A stretch of 64,000 nt of DNA. It comes from Aminobacter anthyllidis (GTDB lineage Bacteria; Pseudomonadota; Alphaproteobacteria; Rhizobiales; Rhizobiaceae). The notes below the pieces were generated by a model. It was given only the letters and a program-made list of their open reading frames with translations, ran no database searches and was not told the DNA's origin. How positions within the stretch are numbered: the first letter of the stretch is position 1; each line of letters begins with the position of its first letter. A program made the translations under genes and the position numbers. Positions 35,368 to 43,356 of this stretch are shown piece by piece. The stretch is from positions 1-64,000 of the forward strand of contig NZ_JAFLWW010000011.1 in assembly GCF_018555685.1 (NCBI RefSeq). The letters run 5' to 3'.

Positions 35368-35828
35368 CTATCTGTGCAGGTTTCCCTCGCGGTCATGATG
35401 TACATGATCTGGTTCCGTCGTGTCACGTTGTTCAACATCATCGGGAATCTCTCGCAGAAAATTCTGACCTTTCTGAAGCCGCTTGCCGAGCGTTTGGACG
35501 AAGCCGTCGAAACGCTCGCGGCCTTTGGCTTGAGCCGCGGCTTGCGCCTCCGGCGCGAGTGGCGGGGTGATCGACAACCAGAAGCGCACAAAAAGGGCGA
35601 GTTTTTCCGCGGTGACGCCAAGATCGCGCTCCATCCGCTGGACCTGCCTCGACAGTCGGTCGAGCCGGCGTGCGAAGGCTGCTTCGCGCGCATCAGCGTG
35701 GTCGGGCGACAGGAATGAACTGACCGCCGCCTCCACTATGGCGGACCTGGCAATTTCTTGCGGGCGGCAAGCTCATTGATGCGCCCGATAAGCTCCACCG
35801 GCAGGGTCAAGTTGAGGCGGTCGCGCAT
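35368..35828 (-). pseudogene. CopG-like regulator of conjugation operon, frameshifted
   Basis: Begins MRDRLNLTLPVELIGRINEL-AARKKL, a ribbon-helix-helix start. A frameshift near 35750 follows. The next frame has VEAAVSSFLSPDHADAREAA, RRLDRLSRQVQRMERDLGVT and EKLALFVRFWLSITPP. This protein lies between traG and trbB in conjugative elements of this type, exactly its place here (5 bp after the traG end). Confidence 0.7.
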
Positions 35829-35832
35829 GGCC

Positions 35833-36619
35833 TTAGAGCTCCATCCCATCGGCCGGGTCGAGTGCGACCTGGCGCGCAAGACCAGTTATCTGGCGCCGCA
35901 ATGCATGACGCTGGCGAGCGGTCTCCTCCGGCTCGTCGTCGAGGATATGCGCGAACTCCTCGGCCGGCTTTTGGTCCGCGGTTTCCTTTGCGATAGCCAC
36001 ATGTTTGGGAAGCTCCGGTTGGCGGCGCAGGCCGGCATTGGCGCTGTCTGGCACTTCAGCGGCTGCCGGTACTGGATCGGGTTTCTGCGGCAGCACTTTA
36101 GATCAGCTATCGCTACGACGGATCTTGCCCAATTTGGTCGGATCCGGCGGCTGCATGACACGCTCGCGAAAGCGTGCATCCTCATAGTAGCGCGCTTTCT
36201 TTGCCCGGATCGGCGGAGTGCCTGCGATCATCACAATTTCGTCCGCCGGTGGAAGTTGCATGACCTCGCCGGGGGTAAGGAGGGGGCGCGCCGTTTCTGA
36301 ACGCGAGACCATCAGGTGCCCAAGCCATGGACGAGAGCCTGTGGCCGGCATAGTTCTTCATCGCCTTCATTTCGGTGGCAGTGCCGAGAGCATCGGACAC
36401 GCGTTTGGCTGTCCGCTCGTCATTGGTCGCGAAGCTCACACGCACGTGGCAATTGTCGAGGATCGAGTTGTTGGCGCCGTAGGCCCTTTCGATCTGGTTG
36501 AGCGACTGGGCGATGAGAAAGCTCTTGATGCCGTAGCCAGCCATGAAGGCAAGCGCGGACTCGAAGAAGTCGACTGAGACCATCTTGGAGTGGAACTGAA
36601 GGTCCACTTTTACAATCAT
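35833..36619 (-). pseudogene. traG: Conjugal coupling protein TraG, C-terminal fragment, frameshifted
   Basis: FFESALAFMAGYGIKSFLIA, QSLNQIERAYGANNSILDNC and SFATNDERTAKRVSDALGTA are the conserved ATPase end of TraG/VirD4. A shift near 36345 continues as WLGHLMVSRSETARPLLTPG, EVMQLPPADEIVMIAG and ARYYEDARFRERVMQPPDP. A stop near 36097 precedes a last segment to 35833. The Walker A region and membrane part are gone; the IS1111-type element begins about 30 bp upstream. Confidence 0.8.
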
Positions 36620-36711
36620 CCAGCCGAAAGAAGCTAGTCCGCTCTTGATGCGGTGGACGGCTCTCCTCCCTCGCTGCGGTATGATCGCGGGACTAGAGCT
36701 GGAGGAGCGCT

Positions 36712-37737
36712 ATGATGAGCAACGTGACGACGATCGGTCTGGATATTGCGAAGTCCGTGTTTCAGGTCCACGGCGTGGATGCGGCTGATGAGGTTGCCGT
36801 TCGCAGAAAGCTTACGCGTGGGCGCGTGCTGACATTCTTCAAGAGCTTGCCGCGATGCCTGGTCGGTATCGAGGCGTGCAGCTCGTCGCACTATTGGGCT
36901 CGTGAGCTCATCTCCCTTGGCCACGATGTGCGGCTACTGCCGGCGCAGTATGTGAAACCATATCTGAAGCGGCAAAAGAACGACGCTGCAGACGCAGAAG
37001 CGATATGCGAGGCGGTGACCCGGCCCACGATGCGCTTCGTGCCGGTGAAGTCGCCGGAGCAGCAAAGCGTGATGATGCTGCACCGGGTCCGGTTGATGCT
37101 CAACCGCCAGCGCACTCAGATATCGAACGCGTTGCGGGCGCACCTGTCCGAGTTCGGCGTCGTGGCGCCGATCGGGCGGAATGGCATCGAGCAACTGCTC
37201 GTGGTCATCAACGACGAGCATGACGCCAGGATACCCGCTGACGCACGGCTTTGCCTGCGGATGCTGGAGGCTCAGCTCAAAGTCGTGAAGGAACAGATCC
37301 TCGAGAACGATCGTCGGGTCCGCGCGAGTGCGCGAGAGACGGATCTTGGCCGCAGATTGATGGAGATCCCCGGCGTCGGCCCGCTGCTGGCGAGTGCGTT
37401 CGTCGCGACCGTCGCCGATCCACACGCATTCAAGTCGGGGCGATGCCTGTCGGCCTGGATCGGACTCGTTCCCAAGCAGAACTCGAGCGGGGGCAAGGAG
37501 AAGCTCGGCAGCATCTCCAAAGCCGGGAATCGCTACCTGCGCCAGTTGCTCGTCGTCGGCGCAATGGCGGTCATCCGCTACGCTGAGCGGAATGGGACCA
37601 GGAGGCCATGGCTCGTGCAGTTGATGGCACGACGAACGACCAAGGTCGCGGCGGTTGCGCTGGCGAACAAGACGGCCCGCATGGTCTGGGCCTTGATGAC
37701 AGGCGGCGAGCGCTACCGGGAGCCGGTCATCGCATAG
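36712..37737 (+). CDS. IS110-family transposase (IS1111 group)
   Basis: Recombinase of 341 residues. The N-terminal DEDD domain has VTTIGLDIAKSVFQVHG (Asp), LVGIEACSSSHYWAREL (Glu) and QKNDAADAEAICEAV (Asp pair). After a coiled-coil-rich middle, the Tnp2 domain has IPGVGPLLASAF, and GKEKLGSISKAGNRYLRQLL with the conserved Ser. All catalytic residues are present. GGAGGAGCG precedes the first ATG. Family enzymes are guided by an element-encoded RNA. Confidence 0.95.
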   Translation: MMSNVTTIGLDIAKSVFQVHGVDAADEVAVRRKLTRGRVLTFFKSLPRCLVGIEACSSSHYWARELISLGHDVRLLPAQYVKPYLKRQKNDAADAEAICEAVTRPTMRFVPVKSPEQQSVMMLHRVRLMLNRQRTQISNALRAHLSEFGVVAPIGRNGIEQLLVVINDEHDARIPADARLCLRMLEAQLKVVKEQILENDRRVRASARETDLGRRLMEIPGVGPLLASAFVATVADPHAFKSGRCLSAWIGLVPKQNSSGGKEKLGSISKAGNRYLRQLLVVGAMAVIRYAERNGTRRPWLVQLMARRTTKVAAVALANKTARMVWALMTGGERYREPVIA

Positions 37738-37986
37738 AATGAAACAAGGCGCGTGATCGCCGATGAGGTTGGAAAGGGCGGACAGGAGCTAATGCACAAA
37801 GCCGGTTGAAACCGCCGGATCAGGAGAACCCACTGGGGCCGTGCACCTAGAGTGCGAGCTTACGATCGGGACCTGAGCCGCGCGAATGGCATTATGGCCA
37901 GCGGCACATGAAAGGCCGCATCTACAAGTCGGATACATGGCCGCACCAACCAGCGACTGCAAAAGCCGAACGAACCCCTTGCCAAC
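37738..37986 (+). ncRNA. Candidate guide RNA (seekRNA/bridge RNA) region of the IS1111-type element
   Basis: Non-coding DNA of 249 bp between the transposase stop and the right subterminal repeat. In IS1111-group elements the guide RNA is known to be encoded at this place, 3' of the transposase gene. No promoter or fold was derived here; the assignment rests on position alone. Confidence 0.45.
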
Positions 37987-38001
37987 GGAGAGCCGTCCAT
38001 A

Positions 38002-38792
38002 CATGGCCCCGACCTTGCCGGAACGAATCCGTTGCAAGATCGAGGAAAAGGATTCCCGTAGACTTCAAGTGGGGTGGAAATCCGACTGGCAGGTTTTGGA
38101 TACGGTCGCTGATAGGCTGAAATGTCAGGGTACGACGCCGGTGAGGCGCTGCAATGCGGCAAACGCTGGCGGTGCCCACGTATGCTTACCGCCCGGACGT
38201 CGTCTCCGATTATCAAACAAACCAGCGCGTTGCTAAGAGCGCCCAACCACGCGCCCGGCGCACTCGGATGCGACTTACCAAGCGATTGACGTCGTTGGAG
38301 GGCGCGCCAACTGCAGCTGGGCGGGGTGGGGTAAGCCGCAGCTGGCGCTAGGCTCGTGGGTTGCCTTGGGGGGGCGGCAGGAGCCTGCAAGGAAAATTAG
38401 ACGCAGCTAACGCAACGTCAAGCAACGCCAGCGTGTTTTGACTTGGCCAGAGCGCAACTCGCGAATGCCAGTTCTTTCAGCCGAGCTGCGTATTCGCCGA
38501 GATGCACCTCGCGGGGCGACTGCAGCTTTGCAGCCTCCGAAGCCTATACTATGCGTCCACGCGCCGAACGTCTCGTGCTCCACTTTCGCGATGGACCCTA
38601 CCGAAAGCAGACGACAGCTCGAACGAACCTCCTACCGCCGCGCGGATGTGTTAGGTGTCGGCCCGCCGTAAGCATTTGTTGTATTTCCATCACGGCACCA
38701 TGGAAATAAGCTCCCCGAGCACGCGCGTTTTCTATGATTTTTTCGCTTATGTGCTAATTTCCTAATGGGCGGGATCAGAATGGAGCACTGTC
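38002..38792. other. Intergenic with RIME-like repeat (copy 3 at 38303-38430)
   Basis: No gene recognised. The stretch 38303-38430 shares GGGCGCGCC, GGCGCTAGGCTC, GGTTGCC and GTCAAGCAACGC blocks with the repeats at 1318 and 25828. Short arms GCAGCTGG/CCGCAGCTGG occur inside. The last 90 bp are A+T-richer and should hold the promoter of the porin-like gene. Confidence 0.4.
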
Positions 38793-39488
38793 GTGAAAAG
38801 ATTGCTTCTAACTCCGGTGTTCATGCTCGGGCTTTCCAGCCTTGCTTCGGCAGCCGATGCGGTCGTGCTTGAACCCACCCCGGAAGTTCTCCCCGCAGGG
38901 TTCGTTTGGACTGGCGGGTACATCGGCATTCAAGGTGGTTGGCAATGGGGCAGGGACCACACCTTCGAGAGCGCTGGCGGGGTGCCGACAGGTCTTGACG
39001 AAGACCTGGATTCGGATGGATTCATTGGCGGTTTGCACGTTGGCTACAATTGGCAAAGCGGCCAAATAGTCTACGGCGCCGAGGCCGACTTCGAGTTTTC
39101 GACTACAGACGGCGGGTATCGGATAGCAGGGCCAGATGGCACCGACTTTGATATGAACTGGCAAGGCTCATTGAGGGCCCGTGTCGGCTATGTGCCGACT
39201 GAACGTCTGTTGATCTACGGCACCGCAGGCTTGGCCTTCGCCAATCTTGAATACACCTACGTCCAGGACGAAACGACCTTCGAGAGCTTCGATGAAACGA
39301 AAGCTGGCTGGACTGTTGGTGCTGGCGTCGAGTACGCATTCACAGACAACATGACTGCGCGACTTGAGTATCGCTACACCGACTTCGGCGGTGTTTCGAA
39401 CCTGTCCACGGTGGCATTCCCCGGCAATACCTACGATCATGATCCGCAGTTCCATGCAGTGCGGATCGGTCTTAGCTACAAATTCTGA
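38793..39488 (+). CDS. Omp25/Omp31-like outer membrane beta-barrel protein
   Basis: Protein of 231 residues. Signal peptide MKRLLLTPVFMLGLSSLASA, then first strand FVWTGGYIGIQGGWQWG. The barrel follows: GFIGGLHVGYNWQSGQIVYG, GSLRARVGYVPTERLLIYGT and YAFTDNMTARLEYRYTDFGG. It ends in FHAVRIGLSYKF with the C-terminal Phe needed for BamA recognition. Length fits the family (8-stranded barrel, surface antigen in Brucella). It is the only intact one of three related genes in this window. Followed by a terminator. Confidence 0.9.
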   Translation: MKRLLLTPVFMLGLSSLASAADAVVLEPTPEVLPAGFVWTGGYIGIQGGWQWGRDHTFESAGGVPTGLDEDLDSDGFIGGLHVGYNWQSGQIVYGAEADFEFSTTDGGYRIAGPDGTDFDMNWQGSLRARVGYVPTERLLIYGTAGLAFANLEYTYVQDETTFESFDETKAGWTVGAGVEYAFTDNMTARLEYRYTDFGGVSNLSTVAFPGNTYDHDPQFHAVRIGLSYKF

Positions 39489-39510
39489 CGGTATCAGTCT
39501 GATGCTCCCG

Positions 39511-39534
39511 AACCCCGGCCTTCGAGCCGGGGTT
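39511..39534 (+). terminator. Terminator after the Omp31-like gene
   Basis: Perfect 9-bp stem AACCCCGGC / GCCGGGGTT with a CTTCGA loop, 22 bp after the stop codon. Confidence 0.7.
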
Positions 39535-39607
39535 TGGCCGTTCGGCCAGCTTTCGCAGGCTTAAGCGACGAACCGCAAAAGCAACACATGAAGCGCAGCA
39601 TGTGCCG

Positions 39608-39775
39608 TCACCTGGAGGTTTTGAGGCGCGCCGCCTCCACATCGAGCATGAAGCTACTCACAAGAGCCGCGCATTCTCTGTGATGGGTCTCCAAAAGCTG
39701 GTGCCCGCTTTCGAAGACGTGGATCTCCAGCGCATCGAGGATGCGATTATAGGCGACAGTGTCGCGGTCATACAT
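39608..39775 (-). CDS. Small hypothetical protein overlapping the DUF2270 gene
   Basis: Protein of 55 residues: MYDRDTVAYNRILDALEIHV, then LETHHRECAALVSSFMLDVE. The ATG at 39775 lies in an ATGTATGA overlap (8 bases) with the DUF2270 stop, and GGAGG is 9 bases upstream inside that gene, so translation is probably coupled. An upstream ATG (39802) is less likely. Function unknown. Confidence 0.55.
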   Translation of the reverse strand: MYDRDTVAYNRILDALEIHVFESGHQLLETHHRECAALVSSFMLDVEAARLKTSR

Positions 39776-40493
39776 GTACCGAGCCCTCCATTGCCTCGTC
39801 ATATCGCGGATCTTGCCAGCCAATCCACAAAAGCAAGAGGTGTAAGCAGCCCACGGCAGCCAAAACCACAGCACCTGGCAGAGGCCCTAGCTGCGCGCTG
39901 GCAATGATATCCACATACGGGGCTTGCGCATCGACCTCAGCGCCGGCCGGTTGCAGCATGGCTGAGGAGATTTTCAGAAGCCACGCAAACAACAGGATCA
40001 GGAACATCCAACCGTAGTTGCGCCTGAGACGACGGGCAGCGGCTTGCAGTTGCGTGATCCTGAAGGTTGGTTTCCTCAGGCTGTCCGCCAAGGCAAGGTG
40101 CCACTCCTGCTGCTCGGCCTGACTGCTACCAGAGAAGAGCCGTGCAAAGTAGTGCCGTTCCAGGAGCCTCACGCGCGTTCTGTAGACGTCGAAAAACCGG
40201 TAACGGCGCGCTTCGATCAAAAGCAGGAGTGCTATCAACAGCATTGCAAACAAGAGCACGCCGTGGTGGGCGGTCGGGGTAGACAACGACACCGAAAGCA
40301 TCGCCGCAGTTACAGTAATTGCCCAATTGCTGGTCTGGTCCAGGCGAGCCCTCCAGCTCGACATCCTTGCGATCTCACCGCGGTAGTAATGGATGAGTAT
40401 GCTCGTATTTTCAGCCGACGATCTGGGGAGGTCCAACATCGATGTCTCGCAGTCCGTTGCATTTTCGCCAAACGGCGGTCGCAACATGTTCAT
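39768..40493 (-). CDS. DUF2270 predicted integral membrane protein
   Basis: Protein of 241 residues. A short cytosolic N-terminus, then SILIHYYRGEIARMSSWRAR and LDQTSNWAITVTAAMLSVSL, the DUF2270 signature. Membrane helices about 60-80, 84-104 (LLFAMLLIALLLLIEARRYR), 160-180 (YGWMFLILLFAWLLKI) and 205-225 (GAVVLAAVGCLHLLLLWIGW). ATG at 40493 is chosen; the earlier in-frame region is poor in coding character. Function unknown. Confidence 0.75.
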   Translation of the reverse strand: MNMLRPPFGENATDCETSMLDLPRSSAENTSILIHYYRGEIARMSSWRARLDQTSNWAITVTAAMLSVSLSTPTAHHGVLLFAMLLIALLLLIEARRYRFFDVYRTRVRLLERHYFARLFSGSSQAEQQEWHLALADSLRKPTFRITQLQAAARRLRRNYGWMFLILLFAWLLKISSAMLQPAGAEVDAQAPYVDIIASAQLGPLPGAVVLAAVGCLHLLLLWIGWQDPRYDEAMEGSVHV

Positions 40494-40885
40494 GACAACG
40501 CTTTTCTGCGCCAAATTGATCCAACCGGCAACAAGGCCCACACCGGCTGGCCCTGCAAGTTCCGGGCCTCGGCACGGCGCGAAGCGCGCACGCTTCATGC
40601 GCCCCGGGTATTGGCGGCAGTCGCGTCAATTCGGGGGCTGCTCCGGTAAGGCGCCAGGGCGAATGATGTGCATTGTCATCAGGAGTAGGCATATTCAGTT
40701 CCCATGATAGCTGAGGCTCTGCCCATTCACCGCGAGCTTGCTACCTGTTCCGCCTGCTCGAGCAGCCACCATCACGTCGGATCATGCCTTGCTGTTTTCC
40801 GCATTTGCTGCCTCTATCCAGTGCGCCACCACCGGTTTGGCCACGCGGCTGAGCCAAATGGAACTCATTGTGAAGGATTACGCGC

Positions 40886-41098
40886 ATGCCGACTGGGACC
40901 GTGAAATGGTTTAACAGCACAAAGGGTTTTGGCTTTATCCAGCCCGATGACGGTGGTCAGGACGTTTTCGTCCATATTTCCGCAGTCGAACGTGCTGGAC
41001 TTTCCACCCTCGTGGATGGCCAGAAGATTCAGTACGATATCGAGCAGGACCGCCGGACCGGCAAGTCGTCTGCCGGAAATCTCAGCAAAGCAGACTGA
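40886..41098 (+). CDS. Cold-shock domain protein (CspA family)
   Basis: Protein of 70 residues: GTVKWFNSTKGFGFIQPDDG (RNP1) and GQDVFVHISAVERAGL (RNP2), the complete single-stranded nucleic-acid-binding cold-shock fold. Acts as an RNA chaperone. AAGGA lies about 10 bases before the ATG. The roughly 190-base region upstream may form the leader typical of such genes. Confidence 0.95.
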   Translation: MPTGTVKWFNSTKGFGFIQPDDGGQDVFVHISAVERAGLSTLVDGQKIQYDIEQDRRTGKSSAGNLSKAD

Positions 41099-41331
41099 TT
41101 GTTGCTCGTGCAGCCGGCGGATAGACATTAAGATACCAAGATACCGAGGGTTGGTTACGACTGTACTTGTGCGCGTTCGACGAGCGAGCGCGACAACCGG
41201 GTCAGTCGCAATGTCTGTCGCCTGGCGAACCGCGCCTCGGCCAAGCTGAACCCACGGCGGGGGGTAGCCGTCTCCTATGGTGGAACCATCAAGTGAAGTC
41301 GCGGATTGTTCCACCAAAGGAGCTCGCAACA

Positions 41332-41526
41332 ATGACCAAACCAGCCAATCCAAACAAGGCGCCCAATCCCAACCCGCCCGATCCCAAGGTCCCCAACCAG
41401 CCCTATCCCAAGCATAAGCCACCGAGGGACACGCGAGACGATCCAGCGCCAAATCCCAATGGCGACGTTCAGAACACGAGCCCCCGGGAAGAGGTGGAAA
41501 AGGTACATCGTAACCGGAAGCGTTAA
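41332..41526 (+). CDS. Small Pro/Asn-rich protein
   Basis: Protein of 64 residues: MTKPANPNKAPNPNPPDPKV, then NQPYPKHKPPRDTRDDPAPN and a charged end (EEVEKVHRNRKR). Almost certainly disordered. AAGGAG lies about 10 bases before the ATG. No signal peptide. Function unknown. Confidence 0.5.
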   Translation: MTKPANPNKAPNPNPPDPKVPNQPYPKHKPPRDTRDDPAPNPNGDVQNTSPREEVEKVHRNRKR

Positions 41527-41690
41527 GGGGCAATCGGAACGTCGCTCTCATGGCGGCGTTATGTCATCCCATTACGCCATAGGCGCCTGGTGTCGATCAG
41601 GATCCTCCGCGAGCCAGTCTGGCGAGAATAACTTTGTGCTTGTCGCGCCCTTCACTCTGACCGAGGTACCAGTAATGATTGGCCTGCGGT

Positions 41691-41954
41691 TTAGCTCAAC
41701 TCGTCGTATTCGGTGACCAGCGCTTCCTCAGCTAAGTCGCAGACCTCATCAATGGTAGTTGCAAACGCTAAGGAACCACGCTCCTCCGAAACTTGGCTTG
41801 CCACCTGACGGAGGTTGGCCGCCAACATCTCCAGCTTCTGTGTTGGGTTGTCGTGTAGCAATGCAAGCTCTCCCAGCAGAACCGCGCAAACCGTCTCAAG
41901 CGCGGCAAGTTGTGCGCCGCTTTTGTCTTTGATGGATCCCCTGCGTCGGGACAT
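41691..41954 (-). CDS. Small helical hypothetical protein
   Basis: Protein of 87 residues starting MSRRRGSIKDKSGAQLAALE. Long predicted helices (TVCAVLLGELALLHDN; QKLEMLAANLRQVASQVSEE) and an acidic end. No family recognised. The start at 41954 removes six unlikely residues. Confidence 0.5.
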   Translation of the reverse strand: MSRRRGSIKDKSGAQLAALETVCAVLLGELALLHDNPTQKLEMLAANLRQVASQVSEERGSLAFATTIDEVCDLAEEALVTEYDELS

Positions 41955-42298
41955 TGTAAATAGATGGGGCACCGACCCACTTTGACCATTCGGCGGACAA
42001 CAGTTGATGGCGTTTCCGACATGTCGACAGCAGGTGCTGTACGAGGGCGGGCGGGGGCCGTGTTTCGCGGGCAGCGGCTCGTCGCACTAGACACGTCCCG
42101 CTTGGTCATGGCGGCGGGGCCGGTGGCGTCAAAGGAGGCCTGCGTTCGACGCATCCTGAACTATGCCGAGCGAGCCGCGGTCAAGATGCCCTTTGCGTGA
42201 GCAGTGCCCCGCACGGCAAGCTGAGGATCAGGTTGCCAAATTAGGCACTATCATCATCTAGGGAGGCCGGTCATGGTCGACAGAAGGAGCCCAAAGAT

Positions 42299-42502
42299 AT
42301 GAGCACCTGGTTCCGATACGAGCGTCATTTCGGGCGGTGGTGTCCAGTGGTCTACCACGAAGGAAAGCCTAGCGTCCCGAAGGGCGAGGAGGACATGTTC
42401 ACCGCAGCGGTAAATGTCCCCGCCGATTGCATAAATGCCAGTGGCGAACCGATGTTCGGCAGTCTGCAAGCAAAGTTCCCGCCACCGGTGAGCGCCGAAT
42501 GA
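42299..42502 (+). CDS. Small conserved hypothetical protein
   Basis: Protein of 67 residues: MSTWFRYERHFGRWCPVVYH, then EEDMFTAAVNVPADCINASG. The Trp/Arg/Tyr-rich start looks like a compact beta protein. AAGGAG lies upstream of the ATG. Function unknown. Confidence 0.55.
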   Translation: MSTWFRYERHFGRWCPVVYHEGKPSVPKGEEDMFTAAVNVPADCINASGEPMFGSLQAKFPPPVSAE

Positions 42503-42576
42503 TCGAGGAGGGCTCGGGGGACGGAACAACCGGTAAGTCAACACCTTCCAAGCGCTCGACGGCGACCATAATTGGG

Positions 42577-42813
42577 TTAGGTGCCCTTCCGCCGAGCGCG
42601 AACAATTGACCCAACGATGAGGCCAGCCCCGATCAAAGTTACACCCCAGGAGACTAGCGTGGGCACTATCGGACTGCCGAAGCATCCATAGAGCCCGATG
42701 TAATCCATTTGATAGCAATGTCTGGCAGGCGTTTCATTCTCAAAACTATAAGTCCGAGTGAACATTCCGTTGAAGAATAGCAACACCCCGGCAGCCAATA
42801 TCAGCCACTTCAT
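42577..42813 (-). CDS. Small membrane protein with two helices
   Basis: Protein of 78 residues. TM1 (KWLILAAGVLLFFNGMFT) and TM2 (TLVSWGVTLIGAGLIVGSIV) flank an exported loop with two Cys (RHCYQMDYIGLYGCFGSPIV), which could form a disulphide. Ends in basic residues (RARRKGT) inside. GGAGG precedes the ATG at 42813. No family recognised. Confidence 0.6.
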   Translation of the reverse strand: MKWLILAAGVLLFFNGMFTRTYSFENETPARHCYQMDYIGLYGCFGSPIVPTLVSWGVTLIGAGLIVGSIVRARRKGT

Positions 42814-42941
42814 CGAGTCCTCCATCCCGTTTGATGCGGTCAGATTGGACGACTTCATTATCAAAGGAAATGTCTTTCTGACAGACCGTTTCTGCCGGAG
42901 TGGCCTTCGGGCGCGATCGCCAAATTCGTTTGATTACAAAG

Positions 42942-42972
42942 CGGCCCGCTTGGATCACGTCAAGTCGGGCCG
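42942..42972. repeat. Repeated hairpin CGGCCCG/CGGGCCG, copy 2
   Basis: Same stem as 26625-26654, with a loop ending GTCAAGT. It lies 130 bp upstream of the start of the small membrane protein gene. Confidence 0.5.
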
Positions 42973-42989
42973 CCTGCATTCCGTGGCGG

Positions 42990-43306
42990 GGTGGGTGTGG
43001 TAGCCGACGCAACTGTTACGTCTCCATATTTCGAATTGCTCTCAGGAAGTTACCTCGCAAGCAAGGAAGACCCGACATGCCCGTCCCCACTTGGGTTGGT
43101 GAGCCACGTTCTCGCAGCATTTTGAACACCCAACTCGTACTTAGGCACCCAAAGCGCCCGCTTTTTGGGCCGATTGCGATTTGTCTCTTTGAGGAACTTG
43201 AATGGCAGCGAATTCGTTCAGCAAGCGGAGCGACCAAAACCCCTTTTGCCCGTCGCTCTGGATTGGAGCCTGTCGTAACTCACGATCCTGAGCGGGCCGG
43301 GATTAA
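42990..43306. other. Intergenic, nothing recognised
   Basis: No gene, RNA or repeat could be named; open frames lack family features. Confidence 0.3.
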
Positions 43307-43352
43307 TGCCGGATGACAAAGGGGGCGCAATGCTTCCCTTTGTAATCCGGCA
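43307..43352 (-). terminator. Large hairpin after the hisD-like gene
   Basis: 17-bp arms TGCCGGATGACAAAGGG and CCCTTTGTAATCCGGCA with one mismatch and a 12-base loop, 5 bp past the stop codon on the minus strand. Probably terminator and mRNA-stabilising stem. Confidence 0.65.
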
Positions 43353-43356
43353 ACCT

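Larger units (their letters stand above)
36648..38001 (+). mobile_element. IS110-family (IS1111-type) insertion sequence
   Basis: 12-bp subterminal inverted repeats GGACGGCTCTCC (36655-36666) and GGAGAGCCGTCC (37987-37998) bracket an intact transposase gene. Subterminal rather than terminal repeats and no target duplication define the IS1111 group. The exact tips are estimated from the usual few-base overhang. About 250 bp of non-coding DNA separates the transposase stop from the right repeat. Confidence 0.75.

Noticed and set aside
37860-38390. Minus-strand frame of 176 codons across the right end of the IS1111-type element
   Set aside because: It crosses the subterminal repeat and the non-coding end of the element and has no family features.
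41964-42200. Plus frame of 78 codons divergent from the 41691-41954 gene
   Set aside because: No ribosome-binding site and no recognisable family; it overlaps the likely promoter of the divergent gene.
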